This document shows, in pieces, positions 7,778 to 15,823 of a stretch of 64,000 nt of DNA. Position numbers and translations under genes: made by a program. The notes beneath the pieces were generated by a model that saw nothing but the letters and a program-made list of their open reading frames with translations, did not search any database and was not told the origin of the DNA. How positions within the stretch are numbered: the stretch's first letter is position 1; each line of letters begins with the position of its first letter. Source of the stretch: an uncultured Eubacterium sp. (GTDB lineage: Bacteria; Bacillota; Clostridia; Lachnospirales; Lachnospiraceae); NCBI GenBank assembly GCA_910586225.1, contig CAJUIL010000003.1:124001-188000 (forward strand). The letters are read 5' to 3'.

Positions 7778-8058
7778 TTCCTCCTCTCCTTATGTACCTC
7801 TTCCTTGTTATTGGGATTTTACTGATCTTTGTTTCTTGATCAGGTACGTTTCCATACCCGTATCGCAGAACCTTCGTTCCGCGTTTATGACTGCCTGCGG
7901 CAGATTGAATTAAGAAAATAAGATGGTATTTACTATACCTGCTTTTCCGAGATTTGTAAATAGAAATTTTAGAATAAAACCATATTTGTATAATTCTTAT
8001 ATGATACTAAATATATAGTTTGTATTTATATACAAAATCCACTACTTCCTGTGTCTAC

Positions 8059-8081
8059 TACCAGCGAGCCAGTACACTAGA
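8059..8081. repeat. 23-nt dispersed repeat, copy 2
   Basis: It matches 1405-1427 at 22 of 23 positions (A/G difference at the seventh base) and shares a TCTAC stretch just before it. As with copy 1 it abuts the T-tract side of a minus-strand terminator. Confidence 0.6.
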
Positions 8082-8122
8082 AAAGACGGCTTTCTCCGCT
8101 TTTTCATTCACAGAGAAAACCG
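8081..8122 (-). terminator. Probable terminator of the 8150-8974 gene
   Basis: CGGCTTTCTC (8087-8096) pairs with GAGAAAACCG (8113-8122) with one mismatch across a 16-base loop. Read on the minus strand the stem is followed by TCTTTTCT. Confidence 0.6.
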
Positions 8123-8149
8123 CCATCTAATCTGTCAGCGATCTATTTT

Positions 8150-8974
8150 TTACAGTTTGACCGCAACTTCAATAAATCCCGCCGCATATGGCCCAACTAC
8201 ATATGGATCCGCATAAAAACGCACTTTTCCGTTTTTCAGATAATATAAATTTTTGTTAAAATCCATTTTCTCCAGCGTGGCCTTCACATCCGCCCGGTTT
8301 GCGTAAAACGGATGTTCATCCGTCCCGTAGCTTTTATCAAACTTGTTCAAAAACAACCCGCGTACTTTCTCATTCAGTTGTTTTTTGCTCAGTCTGAGCA
8401 GGTCGGCTGCGGATACCTTTTTACCTGTCTGCGCATTAAAAATATAAGTATAACGGTACGGCATTCCATGCGCGCCCATTGAATAATCATAGCCCAACTG
8501 AAGAATGCTGATATATTTGCCGTCGTCAGCTGTGATCTCGCACCGTACCTCATCCGAATAATAACGCTCTGTATCTTCAAACTGCGCCGTATCCTCCTGC
8601 GCATCCTTTAAATTTTCCTGCGCTGCTTTTTTCCATTTGGTCAAAAGGCTTTTATAAAACTTATTAAATGCTTTCGCTGCGTCGCTGTCGCCCTGCGCTA
8701 CCGGATACTCAAAAGAGACAGCCTTATAGATCCGGCCTTCTTTTGTCTTATAGTCTTTTTTGTACGTTTTCATCTTAAGCTGCAGACCTTCAGACTGGCT
8801 TTCCGCCGCCTGATCTGGCTCATCCGCCGCTGTACCTTCTGCTCCCTGTTCCCCTGCCGGAATCCCAGCGGCCCTTACATCCATCCGGCCTGCCATCGGT
8901 GCGGCGCAAGGCAGCGCCAGCAGAAACGCCAATATCGTAATCCCAAGTTTTTTTGCAAGCTCTTTTCTCTTCAT
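8150..8974 (-). CDS. Secreted RsiV/DUF3298-like protein
   Basis: A 274-residue exported protein with a clear signal peptide (KRKELAKKLG, then a hydrophobic core and cleavage near VRAAG). A low-complexity Gly/Ala/Glu linker (about 36-62) precedes the globular part. That part has the DUF4163/DUF3298 pattern seen in the extracellular domain of anti-sigma factor RsiV and in PdaC: FEYPVAQGDSDAAKAFNKFY, then YDYSMGAHGMPYRYTYIFNA with a GAHG element, then SAADLLRLSKKQL, ending in FYADPYVVGPYAAGFIEV. No transmembrane anti-sigma portion and no adjacent sigma factor is present, so it is a stand-alone secreted version. The role is unknown; binding of muramyl glycans or lysozyme is only an analogy. Confidence 0.78.
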   Translation of the reverse strand: MKRKELAKKLGITILAFLLALPCAAPMAGRMDVRAAGIPAGEQGAEGTAADEPDQAAESQSEGLQLKMKTYKKDYKTKEGRIYKAVSFEYPVAQGDSDAAKAFNKFYKSLLTKWKKAAQENLKDAQEDTAQFEDTERYYSDEVRCEITADDGKYISILQLGYDYSMGAHGMPYRYTYIFNAQTGKKVSAADLLRLSKKQLNEKVRGLFLNKFDKSYGTDEHPFYANRADVKATLEKMDFNKNLYYLKNGKVRFYADPYVVGPYAAGFIEVAVKL

Positions 8975-9098
8975 AAAAAGTTCCTCCTTTTGCTTTTTCT
9001 TGATTCTTTTACTATATTAGACGCCCCTGCCGGAAAATAGTTTCATCCATAAAAAATATTTCCAAAAATTTTTCTGATCACTTATTTACAACGATGCG

Positions 9099-10889
9099 TT
9101 AACGCTCCGCTTCCCTAAGCGCAATGCCAAGCTCCTCTAGCTGTCTGCCATCTACCGCTTCCGGCGCTTCAGACATCAGATCCGAAGCATCCTTTACCTT
9201 TGGAAATGCGATAACATCCCGGATAGAATCCGCATGGACCATATGCATGATCATCCGGTCAAACCCATACGCCAGTCCTGCATGAGGCGGTACGCCATAC
9301 TGAAACGCGCTCAGCAGGAAACCAAAATTCTCCCATGCCTTTTCCTTCGTAAATCCAAGCACCTCAAACATTTTTTCCTGAATATCGTTTCTATGGATAC
9401 GCACCGAGCCGCCGCCCAGCTCTGTCCCATTTAATACGATATCATAAGCCTTCGCCCGTACTTCACCCGGTGCGGAATCAATCTTATCCCAGTCCTCCTC
9501 CATCGGCATCGTAAACGGATGGTGCATCGCCATATATCGCTGCTCCTCATCCGACCACTCCAGCAGCGGAAACTCGGTCACCCAAAGAAAATGGTACTTA
9601 TTTTCATCAATCAGGCCTAACTCCTTACCCATTTCCAGACGGAGCGCACCCAGCACATTCCATACGATCTTATTCTGATCCGCCGCAAATAACAGCAAAT
9701 CCCCCGGCTGCGCTTCCATTTTTTCCGCAAGCGCAGACAGCTCTTCTTCTGACATAAATTTTGCAAACGAGGATTTATATGTCCCGTCCTCATTCACACA
9801 AAGATACGCAAGACCCTTTGCCCCGCAGCCTTTTGCAAATTCCACAAGCTTATCGATTTTTTTGCGCGGCATCTTAGCCTGCCCCTTTATATTAATCCCG
9901 CGTACAGAACCGCCGTTTTCCAAAGCGCCTGTAAACACACCAAAGCCGCAGCCCGCTACCGTTTCTGAAACATCACACAGCTCCATGCCAAAACGGGTAT
10001 CCGGCTTGTCCGTTCCGTAACGGTCCATTGCTTCCTGCCATGGCATTCTCGGCAGCGGCAGCTTGATATCCGCACCAACCGCTTCTTTAAACACATACTG
10101 CAGCAGCCGCTCGTTTACGTCCATGACGTCTTCTGCGTCCACAAACGACAGCTCCATATCGATCTGCGTAAATTCCGGCTGGCGGTCTGCCCGCAGGTCC
10201 TCGTCACGGAAGCATTTTGTGATCTGGATATAACGATCATAGCCAGAGCACATCAAAAGCTGCTTAAACAGCTGCGGAGACTGCGGAAGTGCATAAAATT
10301 TGCCAGGATGCACACGGCTCGGCACTAGATAATCCCTGGCTCCCTCTGGCGTTGATTTCTGCAGCATCGGTGTTTCGATTTCCAAAAAGCCTTCTTTTTC
10401 CATAAAACGACGGATCAAGGAAGCAACCTTGCTCCGCATCATCAGATTGCGCTGCAGATCCGGCCTCCGCAAGTCAAGGAAACGGTATTTTAAACGCAGC
10501 TCGTCCTTTGTCTGGCTGTCAGCTTCGATCGGAAACGGCGGTGTTTCCGATTCTGATAAGATCCGAAGGCTCTTTGCGATCACCTCGATATCTCCGGTTT
10601 TTAAATTGTCATTCACCGCAGCGCTGCGCTTATTTACCGTTCCGGTTACTGCAACGACATATTCGCTGCGCAGCGTGCCAGCCTTGGCAAATCCCTCTGC
10701 ACCCACGCTGTCCTCGTCAAATACGATCTGCAATAAACCAGAACGGTCCCTTAGATCAATAAAGATCAGGCTGCCAAGATTACGCCTTTTTTGCACCCAC
10801 CCCATCACGGTTACTGTTTCTGAGATATTCTGGCTTGACACCTCCGTACATCTGTGGGATCTGTGCATTCCCTGCATGGATTCTCCCAT
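9099..10889 (-). CDS. aspS: Aspartyl-tRNA synthetase
   Basis: A class II synthetase of 596 residues, the bacterial length. It has the N-terminal OB-fold anticodon domain (about 10-110, VMGWVQKRRNLGSLIFIDLRD), class II motif 1 and the RFLDLRRPDLQ segment, motif 2 (FRDEDLRADRQPEFTQID), the GAD insertion (about 300-420) and motif 3 (GLAYGFDRMIMH). It charges tRNA-Asp, possibly also tRNA-Asn. The start has AAGGAGG eight bases upstream. It follows hisS by 15 bases in the usual hisS-aspS operon. Confidence 0.97.
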   Translation of the reverse strand: MGESMQGMHRSHRCTEVSSQNISETVTVMGWVQKRRNLGSLIFIDLRDRSGLLQIVFDEDSVGAEGFAKAGTLRSEYVVAVTGTVNKRSAAVNDNLKTGDIEVIAKSLRILSESETPPFPIEADSQTKDELRLKYRFLDLRRPDLQRNLMMRSKVASLIRRFMEKEGFLEIETPMLQKSTPEGARDYLVPSRVHPGKFYALPQSPQLFKQLLMCSGYDRYIQITKCFRDEDLRADRQPEFTQIDMELSFVDAEDVMDVNERLLQYVFKEAVGADIKLPLPRMPWQEAMDRYGTDKPDTRFGMELCDVSETVAGCGFGVFTGALENGGSVRGINIKGQAKMPRKKIDKLVEFAKGCGAKGLAYLCVNEDGTYKSSFAKFMSEEELSALAEKMEAQPGDLLLFAADQNKIVWNVLGALRLEMGKELGLIDENKYHFLWVTEFPLLEWSDEEQRYMAMHHPFTMPMEEDWDKIDSAPGEVRAKAYDIVLNGTELGGGSVRIHRNDIQEKMFEVLGFTKEKAWENFGFLLSAFQYGVPPHAGLAYGFDRMIMHMVHADSIRDVIAFPKVKDASDLMSEAPEAVDGRQLEELGIALREAER

Positions 10890-10904
10890 CGCTATTTCCT
10901 CCTT

Positions 10905-12155
10905 CTACCGTTTAAAAAATTCTACGAACTCCTCGTATCCTTCCTTTGTAAGCTGCTCCTTCTGGAATTTTTTATTTTTATTCATGCGCACGACAAGCAC
11001 CTGCTGTCCTTGCTGCCTGGCTTCCTGCGCCTTGGCGATAACCTCCGCCAGCTTTTCACCCGGATACCCTTTTTCAATCAAATACGCTGTTTTTTTCGGC
11101 TGCTTTGGGATTGTAAATCCGCTTTCCAGCAGCAGCAGGATGATCCGCTCAAACCCAATGGAAAATCCGCAGGCTGGAACATCCTTTCCGGTAAAGCTGC
11201 CGATCATTTTGTCATAACGCCCGCCTCCACCGCAGCTGCCGCCAAATTCCGGCATCGCGATCTCAAAGATCGTGCCTGTATAATAAGACATCCCGCGAAC
11301 TAACGTTGGATCAAATACCAGCTCAAACTCCGCAGTCTTGCAGGCATTTACACTTGCAGCAATTTCCTTCATACTGCTTACAACATCCGCTTCCAGATGA
11401 TCTCCCAGCACATCCGCCAGATAGGAAATGCCATCCTGCGCTTCTTTTACGCCGCGGAATAAATCCGTATACTTCTGCACCGCCTCTTGCGCAAAGCCTT
11501 CCTGCTTTAATTCCGCCTCTACGCCTTCCATACCGATCTTATCCATTTTATCAAGGATAATAAATACCGCGTCGTACGACTCCTGCGCAAAGCCGCTGTA
11601 CGCTGCCATCGCTTTTAAAATACGGCGCTCGTTAATACGGATCTCAAACTTCCGGAAACCCAGCCTGCCAAGCGTTGTCGTTGTAGCAAGGATCAGCTCA
11701 ATTTCCGCCAGATTGGACGGCTCACCTAAAATATCAATATCGCACTGCATAAACTGGCGGTAACGTCCTCGCTGCGGCCGGTCGGCACGCCATACATTCC
11801 CCATCTGGAGTGCTTTAAACGGTGACGGAAGATCATTGGCGTGGTTTGCGTAAAAACGCGCCAGCGGCACCGTCAAGTCATACCGCATACCAAAATCTAC
11901 CAAGTCGCTTTCCGTATTTGCTGTTTCCAGATTCAGCTTTTCCCCACGCTTCATCACCTTGAAGATCAGCTTTTCATTTTCGCCGCCCTGCTTATTCGAC
12001 AGGTTGGCAATGCTTTCCATACATGGTGTCTCGATCGGCGTAAATCCAAAGCTTCGGTACGTATCTTTGATGACGCCCTGGACATAATCTCGTATCTGCA
12101 TTTCCGACGGCAAAATATCCTTCATGCCGTTTACCGGCTTTTTTACTAAAGACAT
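10905..12155 (-). CDS. hisS: Histidyl-tRNA synthetase
   Basis: The ATG at 12155 (GCAGGAGG upstream) gives 416 residues starting MSLVKKPVNGMKDILP; an upstream in-frame extension would read through the leader. Class II motifs are present: motif 1 near GFTPIETP, motif 2 with WRADRPQRGRYRQFMQCD, the histidine-specific SYYTGTIFE, and motif 3 GFSIGFERI. The C-terminal anticodon-binding domain covers about 320-416. A strong promoter lies 44-71 bases upstream and leaves a leader of only about 37 bases, so no T-box can be present, unlike the hisS-aspS leaders of many Bacilli. Confidence 0.97.
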   Translation of the reverse strand: MSLVKKPVNGMKDILPSEMQIRDYVQGVIKDTYRSFGFTPIETPCMESIANLSNKQGGENEKLIFKVMKRGEKLNLETANTESDLVDFGMRYDLTVPLARFYANHANDLPSPFKALQMGNVWRADRPQRGRYRQFMQCDIDILGEPSNLAEIELILATTTTLGRLGFRKFEIRINERRILKAMAAYSGFAQESYDAVFIILDKMDKIGMEGVEAELKQEGFAQEAVQKYTDLFRGVKEAQDGISYLADVLGDHLEADVVSSMKEIAASVNACKTAEFELVFDPTLVRGMSYYTGTIFEIAMPEFGGSCGGGGRYDKMIGSFTGKDVPACGFSIGFERIILLLLESGFTIPKQPKKTAYLIEKGYPGEKLAEVIAKAQEARQQGQQVLVVRMNKNKKFQKEQLTKEGYEEFVEFFKR

Positions 12156-12198
12156 TGCATTTCCTCCTGCATTTTCAATAAAAACCATTTTCATAACC

Positions 12199-12226
12199 AT
12201 TATATTTTGAATGGCGGAAAAGTCAA
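12199..12226 (-). promoter_or_regulatory. Promoter of hisS-aspS
   Basis: On the minus strand TTGACT (12221-12226) and TATAAT (12199-12204) are 16 bases apart. The start of transcription is expected near 12192, inside the 16-mer at 12183-12198 that also occurs at 4589-4604. Confidence 0.8.
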
Positions 12227-12245
12227 GCCTCTTCCTTACCGGATA

Positions 12246-12731
12246 TTAATCCGTATTATTTTGCTGTTGTATTGATCTGTCTATCAAACGCATCGCCTGA
12301 GAAACAACCGTACATCCGTCTGGAATGTCCGTGTTTACGACTGTACCTGCACCGATTTTCACACGGTCACCGATACGGATATCCCCGACCAGTACCGCGC
12401 CTGCACCAATCAGGCAGTCGTTTCCAATAACCGGGGCCTTTCGGTTAACCTCACCGATCGTAACATTTTGATAAATACGGCATCCCTCTCCAATAACCGC
12501 AAACCTTGATATAAAAATCCCATGCAGCCCATGCGGCAGCACCGGCACGCCAAGAAATACCGCGTCCGGCCCTACATACCCGCCGTGCTTGTGGGCGCTG
12601 CGGCTTAAAAAGAACGTCAGAAAATCTCTGACAAGCCGATTGCTTACCTTTTTTTGCATCCGATACAGCCACCAAAAATAACCAAGATTGTCCCCTCTGG
12701 AATAGTCTATGATGCTCCTTCTAACACTCAT
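12246..12731 (-). CDS. Serine acetyltransferase-like (left-handed beta-helix) acyltransferase
   Basis: The 161-residue protein carries hexapeptide repeats of the left-handed beta helix (VIGEGCRIYQNVTIG, VIGNDCLIGAGAVLVG, RIGDRVKIGAGTVV). The segment SAHKHGG, and the LPHGLHGIFIS loop that replaces the usual helix-start HxxGIDIHP of CysE, suggest an acetyl-CoA-dependent acetyltransferase. It lacks the long N-terminal helical domain of classical CysE, so it is more likely a polysaccharide or small-molecule acetyltransferase annotated as CysE-like. It sits between the antiporter gene and hisS; GGAG precedes the ATG. Confidence 0.8.
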   Translation of the reverse strand: MSVRRSIIDYSRGDNLGYFWWLYRMQKKVSNRLVRDFLTFFLSRSAHKHGGYVGPDAVFLGVPVLPHGLHGIFISRFAVIGEGCRIYQNVTIGEVNRKAPVIGNDCLIGAGAVLVGDIRIGDRVKIGAGTVVNTDIPDGCTVVSQAMRLIDRSIQQQNNTD

Positions 12732-12756
12732 AAAAGCTCTCCTTATCCGCGCCGTT

Positions 12757-13941
12757 TTATGCCTGCGCCTGATCTTTCGCGTACAATACCTTAAGCACGA
12801 TCGGCGTTAAAATAGATGATACGATGATCAGCAAAATGACCGAAGTAAAATACACCGGCGTCAGCAGTCCTGCGGACAGTCCTTTTTGCGATACGATCAA
12901 TGCCACCTCTCCTCTTGTCATCATACCTACGCCGATCTTCATCGAATCAATCTGGTTAAATTTACATAAACGCGCCGTCAGCCCGCATCCGATAATTTTA
13001 GAAACAAGCCCAACAGCTACAAACGCCGCCGAGAATACCAGAATACCCATGCTTACACTGTCTACATTCGTTTTCAGACCAATACTTGCAAAAAAGACCG
13101 GGCCAAACAGCATATAGGAATTAGTATCCATTTTCTCCGCTATGTATTCCGAATCCCGTATGGAACAAAGAATGATACCAGCCACATACGCGCCCGTAAT
13201 ATCGGCGATCCCGAAATATTTTTCCGCCGCATACGCCAATGCCAGACAAAACGCCAGCCCTGCAATCGGAATCCGCCTTGTATGCGGATATTTGCTGTCC
13301 ACCAGCTTAAATATCTTGTAGCTGACATATCCGACAACAAGTGCAAACGCAAAAAACAAAACCGTATTTCCCAATACTGCCATCGGATCTGAATCCGGAT
13401 TTTTAAAGCCGATCACGAACGTAAGCACGATGATTCCGATCACGTCGTCAATAATCGCGGCGCTTAATATCGTAGTACCGACCTTCCCCTTTAACTTTCC
13501 CATTTCCTTGAGTGATTCCACCGTAATGCTCACGGAAGTCGCTGTCAGTATCGTTCCGACAAATACCGCTTTATAAAACCCTTCAGATCCCCACGGCGAC
13601 GCCCCGTAAAACGCCATATATAACAGCGCACCGCAGACCAGCGGAATAAATACACCGGCACAGGCAATCAGCGCCGCGATCGGCCCTGTTTTCAGCAAAT
13701 CCTTGAGATCTGTCTCCAGCCCCGCTGAGAACATCAAAAGGATCACGCCGATCTCAGCCATCTGTAAAAGAAAATCCGACTGGTTTACCAATCCCAGAAT
13801 ACTCGGCCCGATCAAAAGTCCCGCCACAATCTCGCCTACAACCTGCGGAGCCTTGCATTTTCTGGCCGCAATACCACATACCTTTGCGGCGATAATAATA
13901 ATCGCCAAATCTTTAAATACTGCATATGATTCCATATTCAT
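12757..13941 (-). CDS. CPA2-type cation/proton antiporter
   Basis: Taken from ATG 13941 (AAGGA upstream; ATG 13935 is also possible), 394 residues. About 12 membrane helices are visible. Family signatures are the N-terminal KAPQVVGEIVAGLLIGPSIL, the ASVSITVESL-type helix (here TATSVSITVESL) and AAIIDDVIGIIVLTFV, whose Asp pair is the ion-binding site of NapA/KefB-type antiporters. GPVFFASIGLKTNV and GMMTRGEVALIVSQKG complete the core. There is no TrkA-N regulatory domain. It exchanges Na+ or K+ for protons across the membrane; which ion is not shown. Confidence 0.9.
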   Translation of the reverse strand: MNMESYAVFKDLAIIIIAAKVCGIAARKCKAPQVVGEIVAGLLIGPSILGLVNQSDFLLQMAEIGVILLMFSAGLETDLKDLLKTGPIAALIACAGVFIPLVCGALLYMAFYGASPWGSEGFYKAVFVGTILTATSVSITVESLKEMGKLKGKVGTTILSAAIIDDVIGIIVLTFVIGFKNPDSDPMAVLGNTVLFFAFALVVGYVSYKIFKLVDSKYPHTRRIPIAGLAFCLALAYAAEKYFGIADITGAYVAGIILCSIRDSEYIAEKMDTNSYMLFGPVFFASIGLKTNVDSVSMGILVFSAAFVAVGLVSKIIGCGLTARLCKFNQIDSMKIGVGMMTRGEVALIVSQKGLSAGLLTPVYFTSVILLIIVSSILTPIVLKVLYAKDQAQA

Positions 13942-13987
13942 CCTCTTTCCTTCGCTGTCATCGTTTTCGTTCGTTATTTTATATCTG

Positions 13988-14818
13988 CTATCGTTTTTTG
14001 TCAATAGAATGCTCACGCAAAGCATCCACAAGCTCCGTCACGCAGATCATCGTCACCGTCAAAAATATTCCGGGAAAAACAATCACCCACCACGAGCCTC
14101 CCAGCAGCGCATTTTCTGACAGTGAAAGCATACTTCCCCACGAAACTGCATCGACCGGCAGGCCAATCCCAAGAAAGCTTAGTGCGGCTTCTGTCATCAT
14201 AGCGGCGCGTATATTCATAACAGCCGGAAATAAAATAGCAGAAAGCACCGGAACCAGCAGGTGCGTGCGCAGCACATAGAAAAAGCTGCCGCCCATACAT
14301 TCCGCGGCAAGTACATATTCGCAGCTTCGAAGCTGACGCACCTGGGCACGCACAATTTTCGCAAGACTCATCCAGCCTGTAACGCCTATTACAAACGACA
14401 GGCTATATACAGACGCCTCTCCCAGAACCGCCTGCAGCAAAATAACCGGCAAAAACCCTGGGATACTCTGCAGTATTTCCGCAAGACGCATCAGCAGCGC
14501 ATCCGCCCACGCCGGAGCAAACGCGCTGGCTGCCCCATACAAAACCGCAAACAGCGCAGAAAAAAGCGCGGCGTATATCCCAATCTGCAGCGAGACTCTG
14601 CCGCCATACCAGATCATAGAAAAAATATCCCTGCCCATAGAATCGGTGCCGAATAAAAATTCTCGGCAGGGAGGGGTATTGTAATTGCGCAGGTCAAGAT
14701 AGGTTGGATCCTTTGTTATGATAAAGTCACAGCAACAGCATCCGGCAATGATCAAAAACAAGAGCAAAGCCGATACGACTGCCGCGGTACGAAACCGTTT
14801 TTCTTTTTTGATCTTCAT
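13988..14818 (-). CDS. ABC transporter permease, DppC/OppC type
   Basis: A 276-residue inner-membrane subunit with the DppC layout: one N-terminal helix, then FLFGTDSMGRDIFSMIWYGGRVSLQIG, and four to five further helices. The EAA-loop that docks to the ATPase is AECMGGSFFYVLRTHLLVPV, and AALSFLGIGLPVDAVSWGSML is the conserved C-terminal segment. Its start overlaps the stop of the DppB-type permease by four bases (ATGA), so the subunits are translationally coupled. It is the last gene of the four-gene importer operon. Confidence 0.92.
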   Translation of the reverse strand: MKIKKEKRFRTAAVVSALLLFLIIAGCCCCDFIITKDPTYLDLRNYNTPPCREFLFGTDSMGRDIFSMIWYGGRVSLQIGIYAALFSALFAVLYGAASAFAPAWADALLMRLAEILQSIPGFLPVILLQAVLGEASVYSLSFVIGVTGWMSLAKIVRAQVRQLRSCEYVLAAECMGGSFFYVLRTHLLVPVLSAILFPAVMNIRAAMMTEAALSFLGIGLPVDAVSWGSMLSLSENALLGGSWWVIVFPGIFLTVTMICVTELVDALREHSIDKKR

Positions 14819-15810
14819 TTTTCACCTTCCGCCCGCTCTGAAATTTTCATGCGCGGGTCCACCCTTTCATTGATCAGCTGCGCCGCCATGCTGCATACAA
14901 TAACGAGCACACCAGAAAGCATTCCGAGCAGCATGAGCAAATGGTAATCCTGATACCGCGCGCTTTCGTAAGCAAGCGTACCAAGTCCCGGATACGAAAA
15001 TACCGTTTCAACCATATAAGTCCCGCCCAGAATATGCGGAACCGATACCGCCATCAGGCTAAAATACGCAGGCAGCGCATTGCGCAGACAGTGCCGGAAC
15101 AAAATGCTGCGCTGCGTGATCCCCTTTGCCTTTGCGAACAAAACATAATCCGCCCGCAGCTCCTCCAGCATTTGATCGCGTATCATACAAGCGTAATACC
15201 ACAAATGCCCGGCTACCACAACCGTCAGCGGAAGTATCAAATGCCGCAGACGATCGTAAATATCCCGCTCTCTTCCAATCGTATAAGCGCCGCTTCCCGG
15301 CAGCCATTTCAAACGCACCGTAAAAAGAAGCAGCAAAAGGAGCGCCATCCAAAATTCCGGAATACAGCTGACCACCGTCCCTGTCCTACGCAGCATACGG
15401 TCCGCCAGCCCGTCCTCCCGCCAGGCGCACAAGATCCCCAAAACCGGAGCCAGCGTAAAGATCAGCACAAAGCCAAGCCCGCCCAAAAGGAGCGTATTAC
15501 CTGCCCTTGCGCCGATCACCTCCAGCACATCCGTTTTATATTTATAAGAAATGCCAAATTCTCCCTGCAGCGCCTGCTCCAGCCAGCGGACATACTGCAC
15601 CGTCAGCGGATCGCGCAGCCCAAGCCTTTCTTCTGCCTGCGTGCGTTCCTCTTCGCTCATTCTTTCCACACGGTCGCCGTAATACGAAATGAGCGGATCC
15701 CCCGGCGCCAGCCTGGAAATAAAAAACAGCGCAAACGAAAGAAACCATACGCTAAAAATAAAAGCGAGCGCTTTTTTTCCGTACTTATAAAGTGCTTTCT
15801 GTATGCTCAC
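14815..15810 (-). CDS. ABC transporter permease, DppB/OppB type
   Basis: A 331-residue permease with an N-terminal helix, the LAPGDPL segment, a periplasm-facing loop and five more helices. The docking loop is DYVLFAKAKGITQRSILFRHCLRNALPAY, and YMVETVFSYPGLGTLAYES is the typical family signature. It partners the DppC-type subunit and the fused ATPase. Only 13 bases separate it from the ATPase gene. Confidence 0.92.
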   Translation of the reverse strand: MSIQKALYKYGKKALAFIFSVWFLSFALFFISRLAPGDPLISYYGDRVERMSEEERTQAEERLGLRDPLTVQYVRWLEQALQGEFGISYKYKTDVLEVIGARAGNTLLLGGLGFVLIFTLAPVLGILCAWREDGLADRMLRRTGTVVSCIPEFWMALLLLLLFTVRLKWLPGSGAYTIGRERDIYDRLRHLILPLTVVVAGHLWYYACMIRDQMLEELRADYVLFAKAKGITQRSILFRHCLRNALPAYFSLMAVSVPHILGGTYMVETVFSYPGLGTLAYESARYQDYHLLMLLGMLSGVLVIVCSMAAQLINERVDPRMKISERAEGEK

Positions 15811-15823
15811 AGCTTTATCCTTT

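Larger units (their letters stand above)
7778..8149. other. Intergenic region, AT-rich, no gene seen
   Basis: About 370 bases without a supported gene. The centre (7970-8040) is very AT-rich and holds a small dyad TTTGTAT/ATACAAA (8019-8036). The right part carries the second copy of the 23-base repeat (8059-8081) and a terminator (8081-8122). Confidence 0.6.

Noticed and set aside
12156..12200. Longer hisS start
   Set aside because: The added residues are atypical for HisRS and would start within a few bases of the transcription start; ATG 12155 has a strong ribosome site.
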